From the NCBI RefSeq assembly GCF_021401135.1, contig NZ_JACBFO010000004.1, forward strand, positions 1-64,000: a DNA stretch of 64,000 nt, in the 5' to 3' direction. Position numbers and translations under genes: made by a program. Within the stretch, counting starts at the first letter, position 1; each line of letters opens with the position of its first letter. The notes below the pieces were generated by a model. The model made no database searches, was not told the origin of the DNA, and saw only the letters and a list, made by a program, of their open reading frames with translations. The stretch comes from Azonexus sp. R2A61. GTDB taxonomy: Bacteria; Pseudomonadota; Gammaproteobacteria; Burkholderiales; Rhodocyclaceae. Positions 48,726-59,885 of this stretch are shown here, one piece after another.

Positions 48726-49202
48726 ATGACGGTCGTCGATGTCGATCTGGGCGATGCGCGCCACGCAGCGGCGCTCGTCGAACTGCTCGACCACTACGCG
48801 CAGGACCCGATGGGCGGCGGCGTGCCGCTCAGGCCCGAGGTCAGGGCGACGCTGGTCGATGCCCTGAAGCAGGTGCCGCATTTCCACGGTGCACTGGCTT
48901 TCGACGGCGAAAATGCGGTCGGCCTGATCCACTGCTTCGCCGGTTTTTCGACCTTTGCCGCGCGACCCTTGCTGAACATCCACGACATCGCCGTGCACCG
49001 CGCCTGGCGCGGCCGCGGGATCGGCCAGGCGCTGCTCGCCTGGGCGGAACAGCGGGCGAATGCACTGGGCTGCTGCAAGCTGACGCTGGAAGTGCTGTCG
49101 AACAACCGCCCGGCGATGGCTACCTACGAGCGGGCCGGTTTCGCGCCCTATGTGCTCGATCCGGCGGCCGGTCAGGCCTTGTTCCTGCAGAAAATGCTGT
49201 AG
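48726..49202 (+). CDS. GNAT-family N-acetyltransferase
   Basis: A 158-residue protein with the acetyl-CoA loop AWRGRGIGQALLAWAEQRA and the C-terminal LEVLSNNRPAMATYERAGF typical of small-molecule or protein acetyltransferases. The substrate is unknown. It follows ubiD by two bases and may be co-transcribed. Confidence 0.88.
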   Translation: MTVVDVDLGDARHAAALVELLDHYAQDPMGGGVPLRPEVRATLVDALKQVPHFHGALAFDGENAVGLIHCFAGFSTFAARPLLNIHDIAVHRAWRGRGIGQALLAWAEQRANALGCCKLTLEVLSNNRPAMATYERAGFAPYVLDPAAGQALFLQKML

Positions 49203-49245
49203 TCTTGCCGCGGCGGCAAGGTCGCCGCCGCATCGAGGAGAAGCC

Positions 49246-49653
49246 ATGAACCAACCGGTTCCCGCGCCCGACCTGCAGGGCGTTCGTCCGTCGCTGGTGC
49301 AATTGACCCATGTCATCTACGCGCTGCACGCCAGCGCGGTGATCGTCGGCGTCAGCTCGTCGGTCGCCACGGTGGCCGGCGGTTTCGTCTTCGGCCTGCC
49401 GTCGCTGCTCGCCGTCTTCCTGAATTACCTGAAGCGCGGCGATGTGCGCGGTACCTGGCTGGAAAGCCATTTCAGCTGGCAGATCCGGACCTTCTGGTTT
49501 ACCGCGCTGTGGCTGCTGGTGGCCGGTCTGCTGATGCTGACCATCGTCGGCATCCCGTTTGCCGCCTGGCTGGTCATTCCGCTGCTCGGCATCTGGGTCG
49601 GTTACCGCGTGATCCGCGGCTGGCTGGCCCTGGCCGGCGTGCGGCCGGTTTGA
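49246..49653 (+). CDS. DUF4870-like small membrane protein
   Basis: A 135-residue protein with about three transmembrane helices. The FVFGLPSLLAVFLNYLKRGD and TWLESHFSWQIRTFWF segments resemble the DUF4870/Tic20-like group. CGAGGAGAAGCC precedes the ATG. The function is unknown. It converges with the next minus-strand gene. Confidence 0.65.
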   Translation: MNQPVPAPDLQGVRPSLVQLTHVIYALHASAVIVGVSSSVATVAGGFVFGLPSLLAVFLNYLKRGDVRGTWLESHFSWQIRTFWFTALWLLVAGLLMLTIVGIPFAAWLVIPLLGIWVGYRVIRGWLALAGVRPV

Positions 49654-49666
49654 TCCGGCGCCGGCT

Positions 49667-50125
49667 TCAGCCGACGAACAGCGGCCCGAGCGTGGCGATG
49701 GCCACGGTCAACGCGCCGAGCGCCAGATTCAGCGCCACCAGCGGCCGGATGCGGTTCATCGCCGCACCGGCCGTCGGCCAGTCCTGAGCGGCCACGCCGG
49801 CGCGCAGCCGGCGGTAGAACACCCCGTAGATGGCGATGAAGATCGCGGTCATCAGCAGGCCGAGGCCGGCCATCGCATGCCAGTACAGCGGCGCCTGGGC
49901 GAAACCGGGCATCAGGATCAGCGCAAAGCCGGAGACGAGGATCGCCGCAATGGCGACGCCGACCAGCGCAAAGAACCGGCCGAGCACGCCGCTCAGCAAG
50001 GGCAGGCGTTGTGGCGGCGGCAGCAGTTCGGCGGCGACCGGGCGCAGGCAGAAATGGGCGAAGCTCATGCCGCCGACCCAGACGATGACGCCGGCGAGAT
50101 GCAGGAAAATCAGAAAAGAATGCAT
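49667..50125 (-). CDS. CopD-like integral membrane protein
   Basis: A 152-residue protein with four helices. The N-terminus LIFLHLAGVIVWVGGMSFAH and the internal WHAMAGLGLLMTAIF carry histidines inside helices, as in the CopD/DUF2214-like families with possible haem or metal roles. It lies downstream of the Fe-S protein on the same strand, 45 bases away. Confidence 0.65.
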   Translation of the reverse strand: MHSFLIFLHLAGVIVWVGGMSFAHFCLRPVAAELLPPPQRLPLLSGVLGRFFALVGVAIAAILVSGFALILMPGFAQAPLYWHAMAGLGLLMTAIFIAIYGVFYRRLRAGVAAQDWPTAGAAMNRIRPLVALNLALGALTVAIATLGPLFVG

Positions 50126-50170
50126 GGTCGGAACGCTTGCGGTGGGGACAGGCTGATTGTGCCCGAGATT

Positions 50171-50908
50171 TCAGCCGCGACCGACCGCGGCGGGAAAGCA
50201 GCGGCGGATCATCGCCAGCGAATGGCCGTAGCTGTGGCGGATCTGCGCGTCGTCGTAGCGGTGCTGGCGGCCGACCGGGCAGGCCTGGCGGGCAAGGCAG
50301 CCGGTGGCGCAGGGCGCGGCAGGACGCAGGCGTTCGCCGAGGCAGGCCGGCAGGTCGAAGGACTCGCCGCAGGCGCCGGCCGGGCAGGCCGCGACGCACG
50401 GCCGGTCGCGACAGTCGGCGCAAGGACTGCTGCGGTCGACCGGCACGGAGGGTGAAAAATCGCCGTCGCACAGCAGCAGCGCGCGGTAGGCGTACCAGCT
50501 GCCCCAGTGCGGATCGACTCCGACGCGGAATGGCGAATCGTGATGCCAGCCGGCCAGCGCACCGAGCGTCTGCAGGCCGATCGGTCGATCCGGCTCGACG
50601 GCGGCAGGGTAGAGCGCACGCCAGCGCCGTTCCGGCATTTTTTCGCGAAACACGCGGTCGACCGTAGCCAGCGTGTAAGTGTCGATCGGATGGTCGCCGG
50701 CGATGCCGCCGGCCTGCACGCAGTCCCACAGGCGCCGGCCGGCGTGGCCGAGCAGGATCAGCCGGGTTTCGCCGGCCTCGGCGCCGAGTTGCCGGCGAAT
50801 GTCGTCGGGCAGCGCGTCGACCGCAAAGATGTGGCACAGATTGAGGCCGGCGTCGGCCAGCGCGCCGTCGGGGAAAAGCTCGGGATGCGGTGCGGCCGGG
50901 CTGCTCAT
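50171..50908 (-). CDS. Iron-sulfur protein with ferredoxin-like cluster motif
   Basis: A 245-residue soluble protein. Its C-terminal part has CADCRDRPCVAACPAGAC and further cysteines (CLGERL, CATGCLARQACPVG), a pattern like the 4Fe-4S part of epoxyqueuosine reductase and related reductases. The N-terminal domain is not clearly assigned. The ATG overlaps the dacB stop, coupling the two. The function is unknown; electron transfer is an inference. Confidence 0.7.
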   Translation of the reverse strand: MSSPAAPHPELFPDGALADAGLNLCHIFAVDALPDDIRRQLGAEAGETRLILLGHAGRRLWDCVQAGGIAGDHPIDTYTLATVDRVFREKMPERRWRALYPAAVEPDRPIGLQTLGALAGWHHDSPFRVGVDPHWGSWYAYRALLLCDGDFSPSVPVDRSSPCADCRDRPCVAACPAGACGESFDLPACLGERLRPAAPCATGCLARQACPVGRQHRYDDAQIRHSYGHSLAMIRRCFPAAVGRG

Positions 50909-52308
50909 GGCCGGTCGCCGCGCCGGGCGACCCAGGTCAGCAGCGCGTCGATCGCCGGTCCGCCGGCGGCGGCGCGCGGGTCGTTGATCAGGAAGGTCAC
51001 CGCGTAACGCCGGCCGTCGCCGTCCAGGGCATAGCCGGCGGCGCTCTTCACACCATCCAGCGTGCCGGTCTTGATGTGCGCGCGGCCGACCGCCGGCGAG
51101 CCGTTCAGGCGCTTCTTCATCGTCCCGTCGACACCGGCCAGCGGCAGGCTGGCGATCAGCTCGGGCATCACCGGGTTGCGCCAGGCATCGAGCAGCAGCC
51201 GGTTGAGGCTGCCGGCGGCGATGCGTTCGCTGCGCGACAGGCCTGAGCCGTTGTCGACCACCAGTTCCGGGAAAGCCAGCCCGCGTGCGTTGAGCCAGTC
51301 GAGCAGGCGGCGCGTCGCGCGTTCGGTCGATGCCGGCGCGCCGTCGCCGGACAGCGTCAGGAACAGCTGGCGGGCCATCACGTTGTTGCTGTACTTGTTG
51401 ATGTCGCGAACGATGTCGGCGAGCGGCGCCGACTCGTGACGGACGAGCGGCATCGCCCGTTCCGGCGTGCGGCCGTCGCGCACGCGGCCATCGAGCTTGC
51501 CGCCCAATTCGCGCCACAGCACGCGGATCAGCCCGTCGGCGTGCTGTTCCGGCGACAGCGGCGACAGGTTGAGCGCCCGTTCGCCGCATTGCTCGCCGTA
51601 GCTGCCGTTCATTTCCAGCCGCGGGCCGGGCAGCAGGCGCAGGCTGATCCGTTCCTTCCAGTCGCTGCCGCAGGCGCCTGGCGTCAGGCGCAGCTTGTTG
51701 TCGAACTGCAGGCCTTCGCTGGGCGTTTCGAGAATGGCGCGGGCGTTGCCGTCGACCGCAGCAAGTGTGAAGTTGAAGGCCTGGAAATTGAGCAGCAGCG
51801 CGTTCGGTCCGACGTTGTAAGGGCGCTGCGGCTTGTTGTCGAAGGCGGCCGGGTCGAAGGGGAAGGGGGCGAAGGCGCTGCGGTCGAGGACGATGTCGCC
51901 GGCGATGCGGTCGACGCCCCGGACGCGCAGTTTTCTCAGCAGCGCCCACAGGTCCTCGATGGCCAGCCGCGGGTCGCCGCTGCCCTTGAGGTAGAGATTT
52001 CCCTTCAGCACACCGTCGACCGCAGGCGCGTCGGTCCAGACGCCGGTCTGCCAGGTCCACGCCGGGCCGAGCAGATCGAGGCCGGCATAGGTGGTCAGCA
52101 GCTTCATCACCGACGCCGGGTTCATCGCCTGGCGGGCATTGTGTTCGAGCAGCGGGCGACCGGCATCGACCGGTTGGACGACGACGCCGACGGCGCTTTC
52201 GGGAATGCGCGCGGCGCGCAGCGCGTCGGCGACTTCCGGCGGCAGTTCGGCATGGAGCAGGGGGCTGGCGAGCAGGGCCAGGCAGAAACAGAGGAAACGG
52301 GCGAGCAT
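50905..52308 (-). CDS. dacB: D-alanyl-D-alanine carboxypeptidase/endopeptidase (PBP4)
   Basis: A 467-residue exported class C penicillin-binding protein with signal peptide MLARFLCFCLALLASPLLHA and the three active-site motifs: SVMK (Ser about 66, in NPASVMKLLTT), SNN (NKYSNNVMARQ) and KTG (HIKTGTLDGVKS). It trims or cleaves peptidoglycan cross-links in the periplasm. A GTG two codons upstream is an alternative start. Two copies of the TCGACCGCA repeat lie in the gene. Confidence 0.94.
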   Translation of the reverse strand: MLARFLCFCLALLASPLLHAELPPEVADALRAARIPESAVGVVVQPVDAGRPLLEHNARQAMNPASVMKLLTTYAGLDLLGPAWTWQTGVWTDAPAVDGVLKGNLYLKGSGDPRLAIEDLWALLRKLRVRGVDRIAGDIVLDRSAFAPFPFDPAAFDNKPQRPYNVGPNALLLNFQAFNFTLAAVDGNARAILETPSEGLQFDNKLRLTPGACGSDWKERISLRLLPGPRLEMNGSYGEQCGERALNLSPLSPEQHADGLIRVLWRELGGKLDGRVRDGRTPERAMPLVRHESAPLADIVRDINKYSNNVMARQLFLTLSGDGAPASTERATRRLLDWLNARGLAFPELVVDNGSGLSRSERIAAGSLNRLLLDAWRNPVMPELIASLPLAGVDGTMKKRLNGSPAVGRAHIKTGTLDGVKSAAGYALDGDGRRYAVTFLINDPRAAAGGPAIDALLTWVARRGDRP

Positions 52309-52320
52309 GATCACGGAAAT

Positions 52321-52346
52321 GAAAAAGGGGAGGCCGCAGCCTCCCC
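52321..52346 (-). terminator. Intrinsic terminator of the chemoreceptor gene
   Basis: On the minus strand an eight-pair GGGGAGGC/GCCTCCCC stem with a 4-base loop is followed by TTTTTC. It lies about 20 bases past the chemoreceptor stop and before dacB. Confidence 0.85.
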
Positions 52347-52365
52347 GGATTCTAAGCGGCTCCGC

Positions 52366-54450
52366 TCAGCGCCGGTAGAGTACGAAGCCGGAAATCAGCG
52401 TGTCGAGCTGGCGGGCGGTGCCGAGCAGATCGTCGGCCGCCTGGCGGGCCGAACGCGCCGCGGTGGTGTTCTGCTCGATCAGGTCGGTGATCTGTTGCAT
52501 GCTGGCCGCCACTTCCTCGCTGGCGATGCCCTGCTGGCGTGCCGCATCCGAAATCTGGCCGGCCATCAGCGACACCTGGCCGGAGGATTCGGTGATACCG
52601 GCCAGCCCGGAAACGCTTTCGCGCAGTTTGCCGATGCCGGTATCGACTTCATCGGCGGCGATTTCCATGCTCGACACCGCCTGCGCGGTGACCGACTGGA
52701 TTTCGTTGACCGTGTTGTTGATGTCGGCGGTCGAGGAGGTCGTGCGCTCGGCCAGCTTGCGCACTTCGTCGGCCACCACGGCGAAGCCGCGCCCCTGTTC
52801 GCCGGCCCGTGCCGCTTCGATGGCGGCGTTGAGCGCCAGCAGGTTGGTCTGGCTGGCGATGTCGGCGATCACCCGGGTGATGTCGCCGATCTTGGCGATC
52901 GAGCGGTTGAGCTGGTCGATCGTCTGCTTGGACGCGGTGACCGCCTCGACGACCCGGGTCGTCGCTTCCATGCTCTGATTGATGTTGTGGTTGCTCTGGC
53001 TGACCTGTTCCTGGGATTCGCGGGCGGCGCCGGCCGTTTCCTCGGCGTTGGCGGCGACTTCCTGGACCGACTGGCTGAATTCCTCGGTGGCGGCGGCCAC
53101 GCCTTCGACGCTGGACTGCTGCTGCTCGGATTGCTGGGCGACCAGTGCCATCTGCGCTTCGAGTTCCTTGCTGCGGTTGTCGATGGCGCGCGAGGCCGAG
53201 GTGATCTCGTCGAGAATCGCCTTCAGCGTGCCCTGCATGGTCGCCAGGTTGCACATCAGGATGCCGGTTTCGTCGCGGCCGCTGATGTCGATTTCCTCGG
53301 TCAGGTCACCGCCGGCGATCTGCTCGAAATGGGCGATCGCCCGCCGCATCGGGCCGACGATGGCGCCGACCAGCAGCAGGCTGCCGATGGTGCCGATGGC
53401 GATGGCGGCAACCAGCAGGCCGATGCTCAGATTGCGGATTTCGGCGTAGTGGATTTCCGCCTTGCCGAATCGTTCGCTGGCGGACTTCGCCAGTTCGTCG
53501 ACCAGCGCTTGCCCATCCTTTTGCATTTCCGCGTACAGCGGGTTGATGTTGCGCAGCAGGACGACGTTGGCTTCGGTGTAACTGCCTGCCTTGAGCAGTT
53601 CGCGGGCGGCGTTGACGCCTTCCTTGGAAAAGCGTTCGCGGGTTTCGCCGAACTTGTCGAGCAGTGCCTTCTGGTGTTCGCTCAGCGTGATGCCCTTGAG
53701 CTTGTCGAGCAAGGCGTTGATTTCCTCGCGGTTGCTCAGGGTCTTCTCGATATGCATGCCCAGCGGATGGTCGTGCATCTTCGACAGCGGACTGCCGGGG
53801 TCGTGCTGCAAGCCGAGCATGATCTGCGAACGATTGTCGGAGAGCAGGAACATCATCCGGTTGATGTCGTTCGACGGTTGCAGGTCGTTGAGATAAACCG
53901 CACGCAATTGTTCGTTGCTGCTCTTCAGTCCGCCCAGGCCGATGGCGCTGATCGCCAGCATCAGCGCGACCATGACGCCGATCGCCCCCCAAAGCCGGGC
54001 GCGCAGCCCCAGCATGCGGCGCCCGGTGGTCGGCAGGCTGCCCTTCTGTCCGGCAGCCTTGTAGGCCGCTTCCGCAGCGCTGCGCTTGTCGGCCGGCGCC
54101 GGTGTGCGTACCGACATGTAGCCAGTGATCCGGCCGTCCTTCTTGAGCGGCACGACAAAGGCCTCAACCCAGTAGAAATCGCCGTTCTTGCAGCGATTCT
54201 TGACCAGCCCGCGCCACGGCAACCCGGATTTCACCGTTTTCCACAGATCGCCGAACGCTGCCTCGGGCATGTCCGGGTGGCGGACGAGATTGTGGTTCTT
54301 GCCAAGCAGTTCCTCGCGGGAAAAACCGCTGATCTCGACGAAGGCATCGTTGGCGTAGGTGATGATGCCCTTCAGGTCGGTACGCGAGACCAGGTAGGTG
54401 TTGGGGGGGAACTGGACTTCTCGTTGGGTGACGGGCTGATTGTTTTTCAT
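52366..54450 (-). CDS. PAS-containing methyl-accepting chemotaxis protein (Aer-like)
   Basis: A 694-residue receptor. An N-terminal PAS domain (about 15-120; [34 protein letters not shown]) suggests FAD/redox sensing as in Aer. A transmembrane helix near residue 160, a four-helix-bundle-like periplasmic region, a second helix near 355, HAMP and the signalling domain with [20 protein letters not shown] follow. It lacks a C-terminal CheR-docking pentapeptide. It is a lone receptor: no che genes are in the window. Confidence 0.92.
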   Translation of the reverse strand: MKNNQPVTQREVQFPPNTYLVSRTDLKGIITYANDAFVEISGFSREELLGKNHNLVRHPDMPEAAFGDLWKTVKSGLPWRGLVKNRCKNGDFYWVEAFVVPLKKDGRITGYMSVRTPAPADKRSAAEAAYKAAGQKGSLPTTGRRMLGLRARLWGAIGVMVALMLAISAIGLGGLKSSNEQLRAVYLNDLQPSNDINRMMFLLSDNRSQIMLGLQHDPGSPLSKMHDHPLGMHIEKTLSNREEINALLDKLKGITLSEHQKALLDKFGETRERFSKEGVNAARELLKAGSYTEANVVLLRNINPLYAEMQKDGQALVDELAKSASERFGKAEIHYAEIRNLSIGLLVAAIAIGTIGSLLLVGAIVGPMRRAIAHFEQIAGGDLTEEIDISGRDETGILMCNLATMQGTLKAILDEITSASRAIDNRSKELEAQMALVAQQSEQQQSSVEGVAAATEEFSQSVQEVAANAEETAGAARESQEQVSQSNHNINQSMEATTRVVEAVTASKQTIDQLNRSIAKIGDITRVIADIASQTNLLALNAAIEAARAGEQGRGFAVVADEVRKLAERTTSSTADINNTVNEIQSVTAQAVSSMEIAADEVDTGIGKLRESVSGLAGITESSGQVSLMAGQISDAARQQGIASEEVAASMQQITDLIEQNTTAARSARQAADDLLGTARQLDTLISGFVLYRR

Positions 54451-54703
54451 GTTCTGGCTACTTTTTGGGTGTGGCTGACGAGACTTGCCGGGTGGGGGGA
54501 GTTGTTGTCACGGCCAATAACCAACGGCACCGTGAGGCCATTCTAAACAGGCTGTTTGGAAATGGCTATCACTTAAGTAATAAGGGTTTTCCACAGCGTT
54601 TGTCGGTTTGCCGACAGGGTTTGCTTCGCGATCGAGCGGTCAGCAAGGAATGCGCCCGCGCGCCGGGCGGTGTCCGGAACAAAGAAATTTGTCGTGGCGG
54701 CCC
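54451..54703. other. Intergenic region upstream of the groE promoter
   Basis: The stretch between the divergent chemoreceptor and groES genes. Apart from the groE control elements that follow, no gene or clear structure was seen. Confidence 0.5.
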
Positions 54704-54732
54704 TTGAAATCCGCCGGGGGCGAACCTATTAT
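54704..54732 (+). promoter_or_regulatory. groESL promoter
   Basis: TTGAAA (54704-54709) and TATTAT (54727-54732) are 17 bp apart, a near-consensus sigma-70 promoter. The preceding CCC makes CTTGAA-type sigma-32 recognition also possible. The -10 abuts the CIRCE operator. Confidence 0.75.
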
Positions 54733-54758
54733 TAGCACTCACCGGATGCGAGTGCTAA
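54732..54758. promoter_or_regulatory. CIRCE operator (HrcA binding site)
   Basis: TTAGCACTC, a 9-bp spacer and GAGTGCTAA match the CIRCE consensus exactly. HrcA bound here represses groESL until heat or misfolding titrates GroEL. hrcA itself is not in the window. Confidence 0.97.
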
Positions 54759-54844
54759 CAGAGAGCAGGCGCGCCGGGCCCGGCGCACTTGATCGCCGGC
54801 CTATTTCAAATCCGTTCGTTACCACTTCAATGGGAGTCATATCC

Positions 54845-55135
54845 ATGAATATCCGTCCTTTGCACGACCGTGTGATCGTCAAGCGCGTCGAAGCCGAGCG
54901 TACTACCGCTTCCGGCATCGTCATCCCCGATTCCGCCGGCGAGAAGCCGGATCAGGGTGAAGTGCTGGCCGTCGGTCCGGGCAAGCGCGACGACGCCGGC
55001 AAGTATCTCGTTCCCGACGTCAAGGTCGGCGACCGCGTGCTGTTCGGCAAGTACGCCGGCCAGGCCGTCAAGGTCGATGGCCAGGAAGTCCTGGTCATGC
55101 GTGAAGAAGACATCATGGGTGTCCTGCAGAAGTAA
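54845..55135 (+). CDS. groES: Co-chaperonin GroES
   Basis: A 96-residue Hsp10 beginning [19 protein letters not shown] with the mobile loop ([14 protein letters not shown] region) intact. The heptameric lid closes the GroEL chamber. The start lies about 85 bp after CIRCE. Confidence 0.98.
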   Translation: MNIRPLHDRVIVKRVEAERTTASGIVIPDSAGEKPDQGEVLAVGPGKRDDAGKYLVPDVKVGDRVLFGKYAGQAVKVDGQEVLVMREEDIMGVLQK

Positions 55136-56833
<1,698 letters not shown>

Positions 56834-56856
56834 GCCTGCGCTTTCCGCACTTCGCC

Positions 56857-56885
56857 AAGCCCCGCCTCGTGCGGGGCTTTTTTTT
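56857..56885 (+). terminator. groESL intrinsic terminator
   Basis: AAGCCCCGC pairs with GCGGGGCTT around a 5-base loop and is followed by eight T residues. Confidence 0.95.
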
Positions 56886-56907
56886 GCCTTTTTCCGCCGT
56901 TTGCGTC

Positions 56908-56917
56908 GTCGACCGCA
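56908..56917. repeat. GTCGACCGCA repeat copy in the groEL-DUF485 spacer
   Basis: An intergenic copy of the dispersed motif, followed by TGCGG, 45 bases before the DUF485 gene. Confidence 0.6.
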
Positions 56918-56961
56918 TGCGGTATCCTTGGCGCCCCTTTTTCTCGGGATGATCCCGGACG

Positions 56962-57279
56962 ATGTCCAGACCGTCTGCCCCGTACCAGCAGATCCACGAC
57001 AATCCGCGCTTCCAGGCGCTGGTCGCCCGGCGCAATCGGCATGCGCTGGGACTGACGTTGCTCGTCCTGGTCCTGTACTTTGCCTACATCCTGGCGGTTG
57101 CCTTCGCGCCGGACTGGCTGGCTCGCCGGCTCGGGCCGGGGATGACCATGACGCTGGGCATGCCGCTCGGTCTGGGGATCATTGCGGTCAACGTCGTCTT
57201 GACCGCTTTTTATGTGCGGCGTGCCAACCGGGATTTCGATCGGGAAGCGGCGGAAGTCCGCAAGGAGGCCTGCCGGTGA
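56962..57279 (+). CDS. yjcH: DUF485 inner membrane protein (YjcH-like)
   Basis: A 105-residue protein with two transmembrane helices (LTLLVLVLYFAYILAVAF; TLGMPLGLGIIAVNVVLTA) and the DUF485 N-terminal pattern (FQALVARRNRHAL). It routinely precedes the acetate permease actP, as here, where GTGA overlaps its stop. Its role in acetate uptake is accessory and not defined. Confidence 0.9.
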   Translation: MSRPSAPYQQIHDNPRFQALVARRNRHALGLTLLVLVLYFAYILAVAFAPDWLARRLGPGMTMTLGMPLGLGIIAVNVVLTAFYVRRANRDFDREAAEVRKEACR

Positions 57280-58961
57280 CGGCGCGCGGGGGGCGTGCCG
57301 GCCTGGCGTGTCTGCTGGTGCTGGGGTCTGCAGCGGCCTGGGCCGGCGAGCGGGGGATCGGTCATTTCGTCCGTCAGCAGACCAACTGGACGGTGGTCGT
57401 GACTTTCGTGCTGTGCATCGGCATCACGCTCTGGGTGTCGCGGCTGGCCGCCAGCCGGGCGCGACTGTCGATGGATTACTACGCCGGGGCGGGGGGCGTG
57501 ACCGGGTTTCAGAATGGCCTGGCGATTGCCGGCGACTACATGTCGGCGGCCTCGCTGCTCGGCATCTCCGGCCTGGTTTTCGCCAGCGGTTTCGACGGGC
57601 TGATCTTCTCGGTGGGCTGGCTGGCCGGCTGGCCGGTGATCACTTTCCTGCTGGCCGAACGTCTGCGCAATCTCGGCAAGTTCACCTTTGCCGACGTGGC
57701 GGCCTACCGTTTTGCCCAGCGGCCGGTCCGCGTCTTCGCGGCCAGCGGGTCGCTGATCGTCATCGTCTTCTATCTGGTCGCCCAGATGGTCGGCGCCGGG
57801 CAACTGATCAAGTTGTTGCTCGGGCTCGAGTACGCTTATGCGGTGATCCTGGTCGGCATCGCCATGCTGGCCTACGTGCTGGTGGGCGGGATGACCTCGA
57901 CCACCTGGGTGCAGATCACCAAGGCCGTGCTGCTGCTGGTCGGCACCTCCGTGATGGCCTTGGGCGTGATGCTGCATGTCGGCTTTGACCTTGATGCGCT
58001 GTTTGCCCATGCGGTGGCGGCACATCCGGCGCACGATGCGATCATGGGGCCGGGCGGCCTGATCCGCGATCCCTGGTCGGCGCTGTCGGTCGGCGTTGCC
58101 CTGATGTTCGGTACGGCCGGCCTGCCACATGTACTGATGCGCTTCTTCACGGTGACCTGCGCCCAGGAGGCACGCCGTTCGGTGGCCTGGGCGACCGGCT
58201 GGATCGGCTACTTCTACGCCCTCACCTTCATCGTCGGTTTCGGTGCCATCGCCTTGCTCTACGGCAATCCGGCCAGGCATTTCGTCGGCGGGCTGCCGGC
58301 GCGTGGCCTGGTCGGCGGTGAAAACATGGCGGCGGTCCATCTTGCCTCGGTGCTGGGCGGCGACGTCTTTCTCGGATTCTTCGCCGCCGTTGCGTTTGCC
58401 ACCATTCTGGCGGTCGTTGCCGGTCTGGCTTTGTCCGGTGCGTCGGCGGTTGCCCGCGATCTGTACGCCAGCGTCTGGTGTGCCGGCGAGAGTTCGTCCG
58501 GCCGCGAGTTGCGCGTCGCCAAGCTGACTTCCTTTGCCCTCGGTGTCGTCGGTGTCGCTCTCGGTATCCTGTGCGAGCGGATGAACGTGGCGGTGCTGGT
58601 CATGCTCGCCTTCTCGATCGCCTGTTCGGCCAACTTTCCGGTGCTCGTCATGGCGATGCTGTGGCAGGGCTGCACGACGCGTGGGGCAACGCTGGGCGGA
58701 TTTGCCGGGTTGTTGTCGTCGACCGCGCTCAGCCTGTTGTCCCCGCCGGTCTGGGAAGGCGTGCTGCGGATGCCCGTGGGATCGGCCCCGTTTCCGCTGA
58801 TTTCGCCGGCCTTGCTGACGATGCCGCTGGCCTTCCTGTGTATCTGGCTGTTCTCGCGCTTTGATCGCTCGCCGCGGGCCGCCGAGGATCGTGCTGGTTA
58901 TGCGGCGCAGTTCATTCGTTCGGAGACCGGTGTGGGCTTGTCCTACCGCAGCTCGCGCTGA
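57276..58961 (+). CDS. actP: Cation/acetate symporter ActP
   Basis: Started at GTG (overlapping the DUF485 stop), the product has 561 residues: a signal-like N-terminus followed by about 13 helices of the sodium:solute symporter family. Landmarks are SMDYYAGAGGVTGFQNGLAI, GDYMSAASLLGISGLV and TAGLPHVLMRFFTV. It takes up acetate and related short-chain acids. CAAGGAGG lies ahead of the start. No acs gene is adjacent. Confidence 0.93.
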   Translation: MTARGGRAGLACLLVLGSAAAWAGERGIGHFVRQQTNWTVVVTFVLCIGITLWVSRLAASRARLSMDYYAGAGGVTGFQNGLAIAGDYMSAASLLGISGLVFASGFDGLIFSVGWLAGWPVITFLLAERLRNLGKFTFADVAAYRFAQRPVRVFAASGSLIVIVFYLVAQMVGAGQLIKLLLGLEYAYAVILVGIAMLAYVLVGGMTSTTWVQITKAVLLLVGTSVMALGVMLHVGFDLDALFAHAVAAHPAHDAIMGPGGLIRDPWSALSVGVALMFGTAGLPHVLMRFFTVTCAQEARRSVAWATGWIGYFYALTFIVGFGAIALLYGNPARHFVGGLPARGLVGGENMAAVHLASVLGGDVFLGFFAAVAFATILAVVAGLALSGASAVARDLYASVWCAGESSSGRELRVAKLTSFALGVVGVALGILCERMNVAVLVMLAFSIACSANFPVLVMAMLWQGCTTRGATLGGFAGLLSSTALSLLSPPVWEGVLRMPVGSAPFPLISPALLTMPLAFLCIWLFSRFDRSPRAAEDRAGYAAQFIRSETGVGLSYRSSR

Positions 58962-58979
58962 GCGTTTTTCCCGTCGTGC

Positions 58980-58993
58980 TGCGGTCGACCGCA
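58980..58993. repeat. Exact 14-bp palindrome TGCGGTCGACCGCA
   Basis: The second exact copy of the dispersed palindrome, about 20 bases after the actP stop. A related half (GTGACCGCA) lies at about 59109 in the same spacer. Confidence 0.85.
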
Positions 58994-59213
58994 AGCGAAG
59001 CAGGAAATCCGGGCGACATCGGCCGGCGGGTTTCTTTGTTAAACTGGGGAGCGAAAAAAACGGTAGGGGGCTGCCCAGTGCAGGATCGGGTCAACCCCCT
59101 GAGTTGCGGGTGACCGCAAACTCCAAGACCATAAAAGGAGAACAGCCCGGACAGATTAAGGCCGCAGCCTTACACAGCGCTTACTAAAATGATGCCGGTG
59201 GGAAATTCCGAGA

Positions 59214-59885
59214 ATGCGTATTCTGATTGCTGAAGACGACACCATCATTGCCGATGGTCTGACCCGTTCGCTGCGCCAGGCGGGTTACGCGGTGGACTGG
59301 GCGCCGAATGGACTGGAAGCGGAAGCCGCATTGGCCGCCGTCGGTTACGACCTGCTGATTCTCGACCTCGGACTGCCCAAGGTGCCCGGGCTGGAAGTGC
59401 TCAAGCGCCTGCGTGCCCGGAATTCCCAGTTGCCGGTCCTGATCCTGACCGCGCTCGACGGCACCGGGGACCGGGTCAAGGGGCTCGATCTGGGGGCCGA
59501 CGACTACATGGTCAAGCCCTTCGAACTGGCCGAACTGGAAGCCCGCGTGCGGGCGCTGACCCGGCGTTCGGCCGGGACGGCACCGGTGATCCTGTGCGGT
59601 GCGCTGAGTTACGACCAGGTCGGGCGGATCGCCCAGATCGATGGTCAGGCGCTTGATCTTTCGGCGCGCGAGATCGGTCTGCTCGAAGTTCTGCTCAACC
59701 GCATGGGCCGTCTGGTCAGCAAGGACCAGCTGGTCGATCATCTGTGCGGCTGGGGCGAGGAGGTCAGTCACAACGCGATCGAGGTTTACGTGCATCGCCT
59801 GCGCAAGAAGCTTGAACCCGGCGGCGTCCGGATCGCCACGGTCCGCGGCCTGGGATACTGCCTTGAGCGACCGCAAGGGAACTAA
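59214..59885 (+). CDS. OmpR-family response regulator
   Basis: A 223-residue regulator: receiver domain with acidic pocket EDD (7-9), phosphoacceptor Asp51 (LLILDLGLP) and Lys101 (YMVKPFE), then a winged-helix DNA-binding domain (SHNAIEVYVHRLRKKLEPGG). It is followed by an overlapping sensor kinase gene. The pair resembles QseBC/TctDE-type systems. The adjacent actP suggests carboxylate sensing, but this is only contextual. Confidence 0.92.
   Translation: MRILIAEDDTIIADGLTRSLRQAGYAVDWAPNGLEAEAALAAVGYDLLILDLGLPKVPGLEVLKRLRARNSQLPVLILTALDGTGDRVKGLDLGADDYMVKPFELAELEARVRALTRRSAGTAPVILCGALSYDQVGRIAQIDGQALDLSAREIGLLEVLLNRMGRLVSKDQLVDHLCGWGEEVSHNAIEVYVHRLRKKLEPGGVRIATVRGLGYCLERPQGN

Noticed and set aside
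51436..54546. Plus-strand open frame of 1036 codons antisense to dacB and the chemoreceptor
   Set aside because: Composition mirrors the opposite-strand codon bias; the minus-strand genes have clear domains.
59157..59172. TAAGGC/GCCTTA hairpin ahead of the response regulator
   Set aside because: No T-run and short stem; no function can be supported.
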